Positions 23,966 to 33,978 of a DNA stretch of 64,000 bases are shown here, in pieces. Where the stretch lies: contig JALWDJ010000094.1 in NCBI GenBank assembly GCA_027014605.1, forward strand, positions 1 through 64,000, in the 5' to 3' direction. The notes under the pieces are model-generated. The model was given only the letters and a program-made list of their open reading frames with translations, did no database searches and was not told the origin of the DNA. Origin of the DNA: Campylobacteraceae bacterium. Lineage in GTDB: Bacteria; Campylobacterota; Campylobacteria; Campylobacterales; Sulfurovaceae. The stretch's first letter is position 1; every line of letters begins with the position of its first letter. Position numbers and translations under genes: made by a program.

Positions 23966-26458
23966 TTAATAAGATAAAATTTTAATTTTACTAATCCCAT
24001 TTCCCTTTTTTATTATATCTATCTGTGTAGATATCCTATCTTTAAGGCTCTCTACATGAGATATTATTCCTATAAGTTTCTCTTTTGATTTTAAAGTCTC
24101 TAGTGTAGAGATTACTATATCTAAACTTTTAGAGTCTAGTGTACCAAAGCCCTCATCTATAAATAGAGATTTTATTTTAATCTTATTTGATGCTAAATCA
24201 GATAAACCTAGGGCTAAAGCTAAAGATACAATAAATCTCTCTCCACCACTTAGAGTATTAATATCTCTTAGAATACTTGCTTGATAGTAGTCAACTAATC
24301 CAAATTTTAGAGCATCTCTTTCTGTTGTATATTTAAATATTTCTAATTTATATCTTGGTGCTAATTTTTTTAAATGATTATTTGCTAGATTAATAAGAGA
24401 TATAAGGGTTAATCTCTGAACATATATATTAAATGAGTCTATAGTTCCACCCAATAGTTTAAAAAGACTATTTAGTGTATCTAATCTAGCTTTTTTATTA
24501 TTTAAATCTTTTAATATTTTTTGATTTTTATCTCTTAATAGAGTATCTTGTTTTAATTTTTCTATAATTTTACCTCGTTCTTCTAATAGATTATTAATAT
24601 TTTCTTTTATAGATATTTCATTAAATAGGGCTATTTTATCTTTTAATATGTCTAAATCTATATATAATCTTCCTCTCTCTCCTTTAGTTTTTTTTAACTC
24701 CTTTTCTTTCTCTCTTATATTATCTTTTAAACTCTCTATTTTATCTTTTAACTCCTCTTCTATCTCTTTTTCTCTTATTTTTTTATGCTCTATATCATCT
24801 CTTAATCTATCTATTCTATTTTTTATTTGAGATAGTTCTGAAATTAGAGAGTCTAAATTTATATTTAAAATATCATCTTGTTCTTTTGTTTCTCTTTTTT
24901 TTAAGTTTTGATAATTTGATATAGCTCTATTAATATTTGTCATATCTTTTAGATTAGATAATTCTATACTATTTCCTATTTTATTTAATTTATTATCTAT
25001 ATTCTCTATTCTATTTATAATATACTCTCTATCTCTCTCATATCTACTTATCTCTTGTAGAATAGTTTTAAGATTTTTATCTAAATTTGATATATCTTTT
25101 TTTATCTTTCTTATTTCAATCTCTCTTTTATTTGGTCTTATCTTCTGATACTCTTTTATTTTAGGGTGAATAGTAGAACCACATAATAGACACGGTTCTC
25201 CTTTTTTAAGTTTTTCTCTTCTACTTTTTAGAGATGCAATCTCTATCTCAAGTCTATATATATTCTCTTTATCTTTTAGTCTATCCTCTAATATTAATCT
25301 TTTACTCTTAAAATCTTTTTCTATATTTAATCTATTTTCTAATTTCTTTAAAATCTCTTTTAACTCTTTTTTTTGTTCTTTTTTTTCATAAATTAATTCA
25401 AGATACTCTCTCTCTTCTATTAGCTTATCTATATCAAAGTTAGATAATTCTTTTTTTATATCTTTTAATATATCCTCTTTTATAGCCTTTTGACTACTCT
25501 CTAATTCAAATTTAATCTCTTTATCTCTCAAACTCTTCTCTAAATTATCTATCTTAGATAGATTTTTATCTATTATATTTTTAGTATCAATTTTCTCTTT
25601 TTCAATTCTTTTATATATATTTTCTATATTTTTATTATATAAAATAATATCTTGATTTAATCTATCTATCTGACCCTGTTTATGCTCTATAGAGATATTA
25701 ATTTTGCTCTTTAGAGATTTTAAGTTATCTATTTTAGATTTAGATATATCTAACTCTTTTAACTCTATCTCTATCTCTTTTAGTCTAATATTTAACTCAT
25801 CTCTATTATCTAAAAGCTCTTCAGAGGCAATTTGTATCTTATTTAATATCTTATCAACTTCTCTCTTTTGAGCTGTAATTTTTTCTCTCAGTGTAATACC
25901 TATCTTTTTATATATCTCTTCACCTGTAATCTGCTCTAAAAGAGTACCTTTATCTTTAGATGAGGCTAGTAAAAATGCAGAAAACTCACCTTGGGCTAAA
26001 AGTGCAGCTCTTAAAAACTGTTTGTAGTTTAGATGTAGAATACTCTCTACTTTAGCTACGATATCTCTTTTTTTTTCTGCTAAGATTTTTCCACTAGTTA
26101 GATTTTTTAATCTAACACTCTCTATTGGTCTATTTAATTTTTTGCTACTTCTACCTAAAACTCTAATACTCCATGTAGCTTCATATATCTCTCCATTTAT
26201 ATTAAACTCAACGCTAGATAGTGCTTCTCTACTTCCATGGTTTACAATATCTACTAAATTTCCACTCTCTAATCTTGGTACTCTATGATAGAGTGCTAGT
26301 GTAATAGCGTCTAATATAGTACTTTTTCCTGCACCTGTTACTCCTGTAATAAGAAATAGTCCTGTTTGAGTAAATTTATCATCTCTAAAATCTATCTCAA
26401 TAGGTTTTGGTGAGCGAAGTGAGTTTATATTTTGTAATCTTATCTTATCTATCTTCAC
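23966..26458 (-). CDS. sbcC: SbcC exonuclease/ATPase subunit
   Basis: An 830-residue SMC-like ATPase, smaller than the approximately 1050 residues of E. coli SbcC. Walker A is GVTGAGKST (39-47), the Q-loop is in LLAQGEFSAFL (about 153-163), and the coiled-coil arms meet at a zinc hook CLLC (C423, C426). The C-terminal signature is LSGGERFIVSLALALGLSDL, with Walker B SLFIDEGFGTLD. With SbcD it forms the Mre11-Rad50-type nuclease that cleaves DNA hairpins and processes ends. The GTG start overlaps sbcD by 14 bases. The arms are almost pure lysine/glutamate/isoleucine coil, reflecting the base composition. Confidence 0.93.
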   Translation of the reverse strand: MKIDKIRLQNINSLRSPKPIEIDFRDDKFTQTGLFLITGVTGAGKSTILDAITLALYHRVPRLESGNLVDIVNHGSREALSSVEFNINGEIYEATWSIRVLGRSSKKLNRPIESVRLKNLTSGKILAEKKRDIVAKVESILHLNYKQFLRAALLAQGEFSAFLLASSKDKGTLLEQITGEEIYKKIGITLREKITAQKREVDKILNKIQIASEELLDNRDELNIRLKEIEIELKELDISKSKIDNLKSLKSKINISIEHKQGQIDRLNQDIILYNKNIENIYKRIEKEKIDTKNIIDKNLSKIDNLEKSLRDKEIKFELESSQKAIKEDILKDIKKELSNFDIDKLIEEREYLELIYEKKEQKKELKEILKKLENRLNIEKDFKSKRLILEDRLKDKENIYRLEIEIASLKSRREKLKKGEPCLLCGSTIHPKIKEYQKIRPNKREIEIRKIKKDISNLDKNLKTILQEISRYERDREYIINRIENIDNKLNKIGNSIELSNLKDMTNINRAISNYQNLKKRETKEQDDILNINLDSLISELSQIKNRIDRLRDDIEHKKIREKEIEEELKDKIESLKDNIREKEKELKKTKGERGRLYIDLDILKDKIALFNEISIKENINNLLEERGKIIEKLKQDTLLRDKNQKILKDLNNKKARLDTLNSLFKLLGGTIDSFNIYVQRLTLISLINLANNHLKKLAPRYKLEIFKYTTERDALKFGLVDYYQASILRDINTLSGGERFIVSLALALGLSDLASNKIKIKSLFIDEGFGTLDSKSLDIVISTLETLKSKEKLIGIISHVESLKDRISTQIDIIKKGNGISKIKILSY

Positions 26459-27644
26459 GGCTATCCTCTCTTACAATAGATAATATCTCATAAAAAGCAT
26501 CTTTAACTTTAGGATTATCTTCTAAATTAAACTCCTCCTCTTGACACTTTTTTATAAAAATATCTTCTGGAGTTAGTGAAGATAGAGATATACTCTCTTC
26601 TAATATCTCTCTAGGATAATTAAACTCTCCATTCTCTACAGATACTCTAACTACCTCTAAATCTAAGTCTCTACTAATATCTATTATCTTCTCATTTATA
26701 AGTAAATCTATACTCTTATTCACTATAGTAATATCAACCCAACTTTTTAATGGTAATAAGCTATCAATAGATTTTAACTTCTCTTCTACCTCATCTATTT
26801 TACATCTAATAGATATTAACTCTCTAAATCTAGGTACTACCACCTCTTTAATATCTAACTCTCTACCATTAATATCTAAAAGGATTACTTTAGAGTCTCT
26901 TTTTGCCTCATTAAAACTTAAAGGAATTGGAGAGCCACTATATCTTATATGCTCTTTTCCTCCAACCTTTTGAGCCTTATGGAGATGTCCTAATGCAATA
27001 TAGTCAAAGGTATCTGGAAAATCATCTGCTGATATATCTCCTAAGCCACCTACATATATGCTACTCTCACTATCACTAATATTTGTATTGGTAGCAAATA
27101 GATGTCCTGTTGCAATAAAAAAGCTATTATCATCTCTTAACTCTTCACACCTCTTTGCAACCCTAGAGTAGTAGTCAATTAGTGCTTTTTTATATCTACT
27201 ACTTATATCATTAAAATCCTCTTTAGATATAGCCTCTCTAATATCTCTATCTCTTAAAAATGGTATAGCTACTATTGTAATATTACTATCTTCTATTGGG
27301 AATATATTATCACTATTAACACTTCCCACTACAGAGATATTAAGAGCATTTAATATCTCTTTAGGAGCTTCAATAGTAGATGGAGAGTCGTGATTTCCTG
27401 CTGTAATAATTACTCTTTTACATTTTGTATTATTAAGAGAGATTAAAAAGTTATAATATAGTCTTAAAGAGCTATTTGATGGCATAGATGTATCAAATAT
27501 GTCTCCTGCTACTATTAATATTTCAATTTCATTATCTCTAATATAATCTCTTAACCAATTAAAAAAGGCTAAATACTCTTTTTCTCTAGGTTTTTCATAT
27601 AGTCTATGTCCAATATGCCAATCTGAAGTGTGAAGTACCTTCAT
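26445..27644 (-). CDS. sbcD: SbcD nuclease subunit
   Basis: A 399-residue Mre11-family phosphoesterase. Metal motifs are visible in order: TSDWHIG (about 6-12), VAGDIFDTSMPS, TAGNHDSP, TGHLF and GHLHKAQ. It partners SbcC, whose start overlaps its end. I start it at the ATG at 27644, which gives the canonical MKVLHTSDWHIG opening. A TTG two codons earlier overlaps the hydrolase stop and is also possible. It lies immediately after the alpha/beta hydrolase gene, apparently in one transcript. Confidence 0.94.
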   Translation of the reverse strand: MKVLHTSDWHIGHRLYEKPREKEYLAFFNWLRDYIRDNEIEILIVAGDIFDTSMPSNSSLRLYYNFLISLNNTKCKRVIITAGNHDSPSTIEAPKEILNALNISVVGSVNSDNIFPIEDSNITIVAIPFLRDRDIREAISKEDFNDISSRYKKALIDYYSRVAKRCEELRDDNSFFIATGHLFATNTNISDSESSIYVGGLGDISADDFPDTFDYIALGHLHKAQKVGGKEHIRYSGSPIPLSFNEAKRDSKVILLDINGRELDIKEVVVPRFRELISIRCKIDEVEEKLKSIDSLLPLKSWVDITIVNKSIDLLINEKIIDISRDLDLEVVRVSVENGEFNYPREILEESISLSSLTPEDIFIKKCQEEEFNLEDNPKVKDAFYEILSIVREDSREDR

Positions 27645-27646
27645 TT

Positions 27647-28366
27647 TCAATTCACTTTAGATTTAATCTCACTACCAATAAATTTAGCATGTTTTAAAAA
27701 GAAGAAGTGGTTACCACTAAGAGGATAAAAATTGCTGTTTTTAATTAGTGAAGCTACTATTTTACCTGTATATAGAGGAGTAGCTGTATCCTCTTTTCCC
27801 CAGAATAGAAGAGCATTGCCTCTATATTTAGCAAACTCATCTCTAAAATCTTCATCAACTACATTTTTAAATGTTTCATACATCTCATGACTCATTCCTT
27901 TTGCATCTGAAGATACAAATAGCTCCCTAATTTTTCCAAAACCTAATGGTTTAAGCAGTTTAAAGGTAGCAATTTTAACCTTAACCGACCATGGCTTTTT
28001 AGTCTTGATACCTGCTGAGGAGAGTAGAATTAGATATCTAGGATTTAGTAGAGTTGCTACTTTGCCACCAAAGGAGTGTCCCATTATAGCTATTGGATTT
28101 ATTTTAACTGCTTCTATAAATAGAGATACAATATTAGCATAATCTTTAGTAGTTAATATCATATCATTACTACTACTACCAAATCCTGGTAAATCAAGAT
28201 ATATCTGCCTATATATATTTAGTTCATTGCTAAATACCTGTTTCATTATCTCTTTATTACTACCCCACCCATGTAGTATTAGAATATCTATATTTTTGTT
28301 TGAGTTTATTATCTCATAACTAAGTTTAAATCTATTATTTTTATATCTAATCTCTTTTTGTGCCAT
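27647..28366 (-). CDS. Alpha/beta-hydrolase
   Basis: A 239-residue alpha/beta-hydrolase fold enzyme. The oxyanion region is LILHGWGSN (about 29-37), the nucleophile elbow GHSFGG (serine near 96), the acid probably the aspartate in FWGKEDTATP, and the histidine in SGNHFFF near the C-terminus. The catalytic triad appears complete. Substrate cannot be predicted; esterase-like or carboxylesterase activity is typical. First gene of a hydrolase-sbcD-sbcC run, a linkage that probably reflects co-transcription rather than shared function. Confidence 0.8.
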   Translation of the reverse strand: MAQKEIRYKNNRFKLSYEIINSNKNIDILILHGWGSNKEIMKQVFSNELNIYRQIYLDLPGFGSSSNDMILTTKDYANIVSLFIEAVKINPIAIMGHSFGGKVATLLNPRYLILLSSAGIKTKKPWSVKVKIATFKLLKPLGFGKIRELFVSSDAKGMSHEMYETFKNVVDEDFRDEFAKYRGNALLFWGKEDTATPLYTGKIVASLIKNSNFYPLSGNHFFFLKHAKFIGSEIKSKVN

Positions 28367-28473
28367 AGAATTACTTTTTTATATGAATTTTATCATCTTT
28401 AAGCTAATTAAATGGAATTTTAATTAACGATAAAAAAATATAAGTATTAAAATATATTTTCTTTTAATTCTGT

Positions 28474-28479
28474 TATAAT
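28474..28479 (+). promoter_or_regulatory. Extended -10 promoter for trkA-trkH-radA
   Basis: TGTTATAAT (extended -10) 25 bases before the trkA ATG, which itself follows AAAGGAG. It lies in the 138-base divergent gap with the hydrolase gene. Confidence 0.5.
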
Positions 28480-28504
28480 AATAGTCACATTCTAAAGGAG
28501 TATT

Positions 28505-29851
28505 ATGAAGATAATTATTGCTGGAGCTGGAAAAGTCGGTTATCATCTAGCTAAAACTCTCTCTATCCTACATGATATTACAATCATTGATAAAAACTCT
28601 AAAGCTATTTTAAAAATAAAAGAGAATTTAGATGTACTTGCAATTCATGGCAATATTGAAGACCCAAATATCTTTCTTAAATTAGACAAAAATATAGATT
28701 TTTTTGTTGCTGTTACAAATAGTGATGAGGTTAATATAATATCTTCTCTTATAATAGATGATATTATTGAGGTTCAAAAGAAGATTATTAGGTTAAAAAA
28801 TATTTTTTTTAGTAAAAGTTCTATTTTAAATAAATTAAATATATATGAGACAGTTTTTCCCTATTCACATACAGCAAATACAATAAAATATCTCTTAGAG
28901 TTTCCACAAGCTAATAATGTTAAATTGTTTGATTACTTTAATATTATACTTCTCTCTATTAGGGTTAATAATAGTGAGTTTGTAGGGTATAATATAAGAG
29001 AGGTTATGAAAAAGTTTAATGATGAAGTTATGGTTGTAGGTGTTGAGAGAGATAAGGAGTTTTTTATTCCGTCTCCTACAGATTTAGTAAAGCATGGAGA
29101 TTTAATATATCTCTTTGGTCAAAAAGAGAAGATTAAAAAAGAGTATAGTGATTTTGAAAATCAAGAGAGTGTAGATAAAAAGATAAAAAATTGTATAATT
29201 TTTGGAGCTGATAATTTAGGCATTGAGATAGCTAAAGTTTTAGTTGAAAAAAAGTTAAATGTAAAGATAATAGATAAAGATTTAACTAAGTGTCAACAGG
29301 CAATAGATGTCCTTCAAGATAGTGTAATTGTATTAAATAGTAGATATGGTTGGGGACATCTTCTAAAAGAGGAGGGATTAGATAATGCTGATATGCTAAT
29401 TGCAACTACGACTAATGATGAGTATAATATTATTAAGTGTATAGAGGGAAGAAAAGCAAGAATAGATAAGGTTATTGCTATAAATAATGATAGAGAATAC
29501 TACTCTTTAATGCATTCACTAAATTTAGTAGTAGTAAGAGGTGAAAAGATTAATAGTTATTACTCAATTTTAGAGAGCATAAACTCCAATAATATTGTAA
29601 AACAGAAGAGATATTGTGGAGATATGGGAGTTCTATTTAGTAAAAAAATTATAAAAAATTCAAGATCAATTGATAAAAAAATTTCTATATCAGATAAGAT
29701 AGATAAGGTAGCTTTAGTATATCTCGTGCGAGATGGTTCTATTTTAAAAGAGTTTGAAGATATAAAATATCAAGAGGGTGATATATTAGTAGCCTTTTCT
29801 AAAATAGATAATAGTGATATTTTAGATAAGTGGATACATCAGGATATATAG
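28505..29851 (+). CDS. trkA: Trk potassium uptake regulatory subunit TrkA
   Basis: A 448-residue protein with two TrkA-N/TrkA-C pairs: the first Rossmann domain at the N-terminus (MKIIIAGAGKVGYHLAKTL, intact GxGxxG), the second from about residue 232 (NCIIFGADNLGIEIAK). TrkA binds NAD(H)/ATP on the cytoplasmic face and gates TrkH. Its stop and the trkH ATG are adjacent, and radA follows 12 bases after trkH, so the three are likely co-transcribed. This is a second potassium system in addition to the channel at 22371-23921. Confidence 0.93.
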   Translation: MKIIIAGAGKVGYHLAKTLSILHDITIIDKNSKAILKIKENLDVLAIHGNIEDPNIFLKLDKNIDFFVAVTNSDEVNIISSLIIDDIIEVQKKIIRLKNIFFSKSSILNKLNIYETVFPYSHTANTIKYLLEFPQANNVKLFDYFNIILLSIRVNNSEFVGYNIREVMKKFNDEVMVVGVERDKEFFIPSPTDLVKHGDLIYLFGQKEKIKKEYSDFENQESVDKKIKNCIIFGADNLGIEIAKVLVEKKLNVKIIDKDLTKCQQAIDVLQDSVIVLNSRYGWGHLLKEEGLDNADMLIATTTNDEYNIIKCIEGRKARIDKVIAINNDREYYSLMHSLNLVVVRGEKINSYYSILESINSNNIVKQKRYCGDMGVLFSKKIIKNSRSIDKKISISDKIDKVALVYLVRDGSILKEFEDIKYQEGDILVAFSKIDNSDILDKWIHQDI

Positions 29852-31297
29852 ATGATAGATATAAAAAGTGTTATTAAAGTCATTGCAATAATATTATCTA
29901 TATTAGATATATTTTTTATTTTTCCCATTATTGTAGGAATTTATTATCATGAGACAATATTTAGATTTGTGCTATTTGAACTATTTTTAATTATTTTAAC
30001 TGTAGCTATTTTATATCAATTAAGAGAGCATAAAATAGTATTAAAGATAAAAGGTGCAATAGTTGTTACAAATTTAACTTGGATTATGTTAGGCGTTGTA
30101 GGTGCTATTCCATATATCTTATATACTTCAGTTGATTTTAGTAGTGGTTTTTTTGAAGCTATTAGTGGATTTACTACTACAGGAGCTACTGTTTTTTCAA
30201 ATATAGAGATAATTCCAAGAATGGTTTTATTTTTTAGAAGTATGACACACTGGTTAGGTGGAATGGGAATTATTATTTTAGGTGTAGGACTACTCTCATT
30301 TATTAATCCAACAGGTAGTATAACACTATTTAAAGCAGAGTCAACTGGAATTACAATGGATAAATTTGCCCCTAAAATAAAAGATACAGCTTTAATGTTA
30401 TGGGGGATATATATCTTTTTAACTATAATAGATACTATATTTTTACATCAATTTGGAATGAATTGGTTTGATGCTATAAATCATGCTTTCTCTACAATCT
30501 CAACAGGAGGGTTCTCTACAAAAAATGACTCTTTAGGATATTTTCATAGTGATGCAATTATATGGATAACAACTATTTTTATGGTTATATCTGGAATTAA
30601 CTTTTTAGCTCATCTTAGATTAATACGAAATGATTTAAGTGGATATAGGAGTGAGGAGGTAAAATATTATATATTAATATTTTTAGTACTCTCAGTAGTT
30701 TTATCTATATCTCATACAATTAGCAGTAATATGTCTATATCTCAATCTTTTACACACTCATTTTTTACAATAGCATCTATTATGACAACAACAGGTTTTG
30801 CCACAGTAGATTATGGTACTTGGGGACATTTTGCTGTAGCTATTATATTTATTGCTATGTTAATAGGTGGAAATACAGGCTCAACTGCTGGTGGAGTTAA
30901 AGTTATACGATATATTGTTGTTGTTAAAAATTTACTATCAGAGATAAAAAGAGTATTGCACCCAAATGCAGTTGTATCTATCTTTATAGATGGCAATAAG
31001 ATTAAAAGTTCACTTATTACATCTGTATTTGGATTTTTTACTCTATATATATTTACTACTATTATAGTTATGGTATATCTATATGCAAGAGGATTAGACG
31101 AGATGAGTTCAATTTCTACAGCTCTTGCTACTGTTGGAAATATTGGACCAGGGTTTGTAAAGACTGGTCCTGTAGAGAATTATGGTTTCTTTTTATGGTA
31201 TGATAAGATTGTATTGAGTTTTGCTATGATTGTTGGGAGACTAGAGTGTTATACTGTATTTTTACTTCTGTCTAAATTATTTTGGAAAAAATTTTAA
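29852..31297 (+). CDS. trkH: Trk potassium uptake channel subunit TrkH
   Basis: A 481-residue integral membrane protein of the TrkH/KtrB superfamily with about ten hydrophobic helices. The four degenerate selectivity loops are visible: ISGFTTTGAT, INHAFSTISTGGF, TIASIMTTTGFAT and TVGNIGPGF, each with the conserved glycine. GMGIIILGVGLL follows the first. It imports K+ (with Na+ or H+) under TrkA control. It starts directly after the trkA stop codon. Confidence 0.94.
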   Translation: MIDIKSVIKVIAIILSILDIFFIFPIIVGIYYHETIFRFVLFELFLIILTVAILYQLREHKIVLKIKGAIVVTNLTWIMLGVVGAIPYILYTSVDFSSGFFEAISGFTTTGATVFSNIEIIPRMVLFFRSMTHWLGGMGIIILGVGLLSFINPTGSITLFKAESTGITMDKFAPKIKDTALMLWGIYIFLTIIDTIFLHQFGMNWFDAINHAFSTISTGGFSTKNDSLGYFHSDAIIWITTIFMVISGINFLAHLRLIRNDLSGYRSEEVKYYILIFLVLSVVLSISHTISSNMSISQSFTHSFFTIASIMTTTGFATVDYGTWGHFAVAIIFIAMLIGGNTGSTAGGVKVIRYIVVVKNLLSEIKRVLHPNAVVSIFIDGNKIKSSLITSVFGFFTLYIFTTIIVMVYLYARGLDEMSSISTALATVGNIGPGFVKTGPVENYGFFLWYDKIVLSFAMIVGRLECYTVFLLLSKLFWKKF

Positions 31298-31309
31298 AAG
31301 AGAACTGTT

Positions 31310-32656
31310 ATGGCAAAAAAGAAGAGTCTATTTGAGTGTCAAGCGTGTGGATTTCAATCTCCAAGGTGGTTAGGAAAATGTACTAACTGTGGAGAGTGGG
31401 ATAGCATGATTGAGTTAACTACTGAACAGATAAAGTTTATTGAAGAGAGTAAGAAATCTACTTCTAATAAAATAGTAAAAGCTACCCCTATTACTGAGAT
31501 TATGCAGGAGGATATTGAGAGATTTAGCTCTGGAAGTAGAGAGTTAGATTTAGTCTTAGGTGGAGGGATAGTTAGTGGCTCTTTAACTCTTATTGGAGGA
31601 AGCCCAGGGATTGGTAAATCAACACTTCTACTCAAAATTGCAGGTAATTTAGCAAAAATGAAGAGAGGTGTTTTATATGTCTCTGGGGAAGAATCAGCAG
31701 GACAGATAAAATTAAGAGCTAATAGATTAGATGTAAATTATGATACTTTATTTCTATTAGCAGAGATTAATCTACAATATATTATTGAAGAAATTAATAG
31801 TAAAGAATACGATTTTATAGTAATAGACTCTATCCAAACACTATACTCCGAGGAGACATCATCCGCCCCTGGTTCTGTAACACAGGTAAGAACTATCACT
31901 TTCGAGCTTATGAGGTTGGCTAAAAGTTTAGATATTCCCATATTTATTATTGGACATATTACAAAAGATGGCTCTATAGCTGGACCTAGAGTACTTGAAC
32001 ATATGGTTGATACTGTACTATATTTTGAGGGGGATTTAAACTCTGAATTAAGACTTCTAAGAGGATTTAAAAATCGTTTTGGAAGTACAAATGAGGTTGG
32101 AATATTTGAGATGAGTAAAGATGGACTTCTTGATGCTAAGAGTGTAGCAGGAAAGTTTTTTAGCAGAGACAAACTCTCATCTGGTTCAGCCTTAACTGTT
32201 ATTATGGAGGGTAGCAGACCAATTATTATTGAGATACAGGCTCTTGTAGCAGAGGCTTATGGACACCCAAAAAGAAGTTCAACAGGATTTGATAACAATA
32301 GATTAAATATGCTCTTAGCTCTTTTAGAGAAGAAACTAGATTTACCATTAGGAACTTATGATGTATTTGTAAATATATCAGGAGGTATTAAGATAAATGA
32401 GCCATCAGCAGATTTAGCAATTATTGCGTCTATATTAAGTTCATATAGGGATAGAGAGTTAAGTAGTAAAACTATATTTTTAGGTGAAGTTAGTCTAACA
32501 GGTGATGTTAGAGAGGTAACGGCACTAAATCAGAGATTAAAAGAGATAAAGACACAAGGTTTTACAAAAGCAGTTATTCCAAATAGACCACTCGAAGAGA
32601 CAACCATTAAATGTTATATAGCAGATGAAGTTTCAAAAGTTGTAGAGTGGATGTAA
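31310..32656 (+). CDS. radA: DNA repair protein RadA
   Basis: A 448-residue RecA-like branch-migration ATPase. It has a C4 zinc finger (C10, C13, C24, C27), Walker A GGSPGIGKST (96-105), Walker B FIVIDSIQ (169-176), the RadA-specific KNRFG motif (254-258), and a C-terminal Lon-protease-like domain (about 290-448; VFVNISGGIKINEPSADLAI). RadA acts with RecA on recombination intermediates. Complete and typical in length. Follows trkH by 12 bases. Confidence 0.96.
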   Translation: MAKKKSLFECQACGFQSPRWLGKCTNCGEWDSMIELTTEQIKFIEESKKSTSNKIVKATPITEIMQEDIERFSSGSRELDLVLGGGIVSGSLTLIGGSPGIGKSTLLLKIAGNLAKMKRGVLYVSGEESAGQIKLRANRLDVNYDTLFLLAEINLQYIIEEINSKEYDFIVIDSIQTLYSEETSSAPGSVTQVRTITFELMRLAKSLDIPIFIIGHITKDGSIAGPRVLEHMVDTVLYFEGDLNSELRLLRGFKNRFGSTNEVGIFEMSKDGLLDAKSVAGKFFSRDKLSSGSALTVIMEGSRPIIIEIQALVAEAYGHPKRSSTGFDNNRLNMLLALLEKKLDLPLGTYDVFVNISGGIKINEPSADLAIIASILSSYRDRELSSKTIFLGEVSLTGDVREVTALNQRLKEIKTQGFTKAVIPNRPLEETTIKCYIADEVSKVVEWM

Positions 32657-32711
32657 TCAAACAGAAATTAACAAAGATTTAGATATAATTAATAGAAAAA
32701 AGGATTTTATT

Positions 32712-33308
32712 ATGATAAGAAGAATTTTACTCATACTGCCTTTAGTTTTAACTCTTAGCTACACAGATGTCAATTTTATTAAACCTATTATTCAGGTTGG
32801 ATTTAACAGTGGTGGAGATGAGTTAGTAACGATTACACATGATTACTATAATGAGGCCTATACCATAGATGCAGGTGATGGAATTAATCTTGAGATGGGT
32901 ATGGCAATAGAGAACCCTATTACTAATTTTGAGACACAGTTTCTTATAGGTTATAAATTTGATAGTGATAGTAATGGAGATACTACTTGGAGTATGATAC
33001 CAATTTCTGCTTTAGCTTTTATTAATGCAGAGGGTTGGAAGTTTGGGGGGGGATTGACTTATCATATTAGCCCCTCATTAGAGGGTAGTGTTACATCTGA
33101 TGGTTCTCTCTTAAGAGATGATTTTGATGATGCTTTAGGTGGTATTGTACAGATACAATATGAGATAGCAAATACTTTTGCAATAGGTTTAAGAGGTATT
33201 TTTATAGAGTATCAGTTAAGTAGAGACCCATCACAAAAAGCAAATGGAAATAGTATTGGGTTAATTGCAACAGTTAAATTTGGAGGAACTCGTTCAAGAT
33301 ATAGATGA
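32712..33308 (+). CDS. Predicted outer-membrane beta-barrel protein
   Basis: A 198-residue protein with a signal peptide (MIRRILLILPLVLTLSY) followed by alternating hydrophobic/polar strands ending in aromatic residues (FKPI, QVGFNSGG, FLIGYKF, WKFGGGLTYHI, IQYEIANTFAIGLRGIF, IGLIATVKF). This is consistent with an 8-strand barrel. It is not identified further and the last residues RSRYR are not the usual terminal aromatic. It has its own TATAAT box (32684-32689) and AAGGA site. Convergent with the corrinoid methyltransferase, with a single base between stops. Confidence 0.55.
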   Translation: MIRRILLILPLVLTLSYTDVNFIKPIIQVGFNSGGDELVTITHDYYNEAYTIDAGDGINLEMGMAIENPITNFETQFLIGYKFDSDSNGDTTWSMIPISALAFINAEGWKFGGGLTYHISPSLEGSVTSDGSLLRDDFDDALGGIVQIQYEIANTFAIGLRGIFIEYQLSRDPSQKANGNSIGLIATVKFGGTRSRYR

Positions 33309-33309
33309 T

Positions 33310-33978
33310 TTACTTAAAAAAATCTATAAATAGTGTCATATATTTTTTAACAATACTCTTCTTATATGGAACTATAGACTCTCCATCATAATTTAGATTT
33401 TCAAATGTATATATCTCTCCACTCTCTTTAATATTAGATGTATCCATTCCAATTTTTGGACGCATATATATAGTTGTTTTTGGGACATCTCTATCTAATA
33501 GAGGGATAATTTCAAGTCTGCTATCTCCTACACATAGAGGTTTTTTAACTTTTGCAGATGCTTGTGAAAATGAGGTGACTCCTGCTACTATTTCGCTATT
33601 ACAGTATAATTTTGGATTTTCTACTTTTATAATATCTAGTAGATAATAGACAGTACTATATACTCCACTATCACCTAAAGTTACAAAACTTAGAGTATTG
33701 TAATCTTTAAATGCACTATATATAACATCTACTTGGTATTGCCAATCCTCTTTTTTAAAGTGCATAGGGGTATATATAGGAATAATAGGCTTTTTAAAGT
33801 TATGTTCTCTCATAAGTTCTATTATAATCTTATGGGTTAGAGATTTTTTAAAACTTCTATCTTCACTTTTTGTAGGCACACATATAGCATCACTACTCTT
33901 AAGAGTTTTTAGTGCTTTTATAGTGATAAGTTCAATATCGCCTGGTCCTAAAGAGACCATATATAGTTTTTTATCCAA
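33310..33978 (-). CDS. cbiL: Precorrin-2 C20-methyltransferase (CbiL/CobI type)
   Basis: A 222-residue SAM-dependent tetrapyrrole methylase. LYMVSLGPGDIELITIKAL (5-23) is the family N-terminus, followed by an AICVPTK segment. The mid-region PIYTPMHFKKEDW and FVTLGDSGVYSTVYYL, together with the length, match CbiL/CobI better than CobJ or CysG. The TTG start (33976-33978) overlaps the end of cbiK; an ATG inside the conserved N-terminus would truncate the fold. Third gene of an overlapping cbiM-cbiK-cbiL group. Confidence 0.72.
   Translation of the reverse strand: MDKKLYMVSLGPGDIELITIKALKTLKSSDAICVPTKSEDRSFKKSLTHKIIIELMREHNFKKPIIPIYTPMHFKKEDWQYQVDVIYSAFKDYNTLSFVTLGDSGVYSTVYYLLDIIKVENPKLYCNSEIVAGVTSFSQASAKVKKPLCVGDSRLEIIPLLDRDVPKTTIYMRPKIGMDTSNIKESGEIYTFENLNYDGESIVPYKKSIVKKYMTLFIDFFK

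Noticed and set aside
31738-32172. Minus-strand frames opposite radA
   Set aside because: radA is intact with all motifs; the opposite frames lack start signals and homology.
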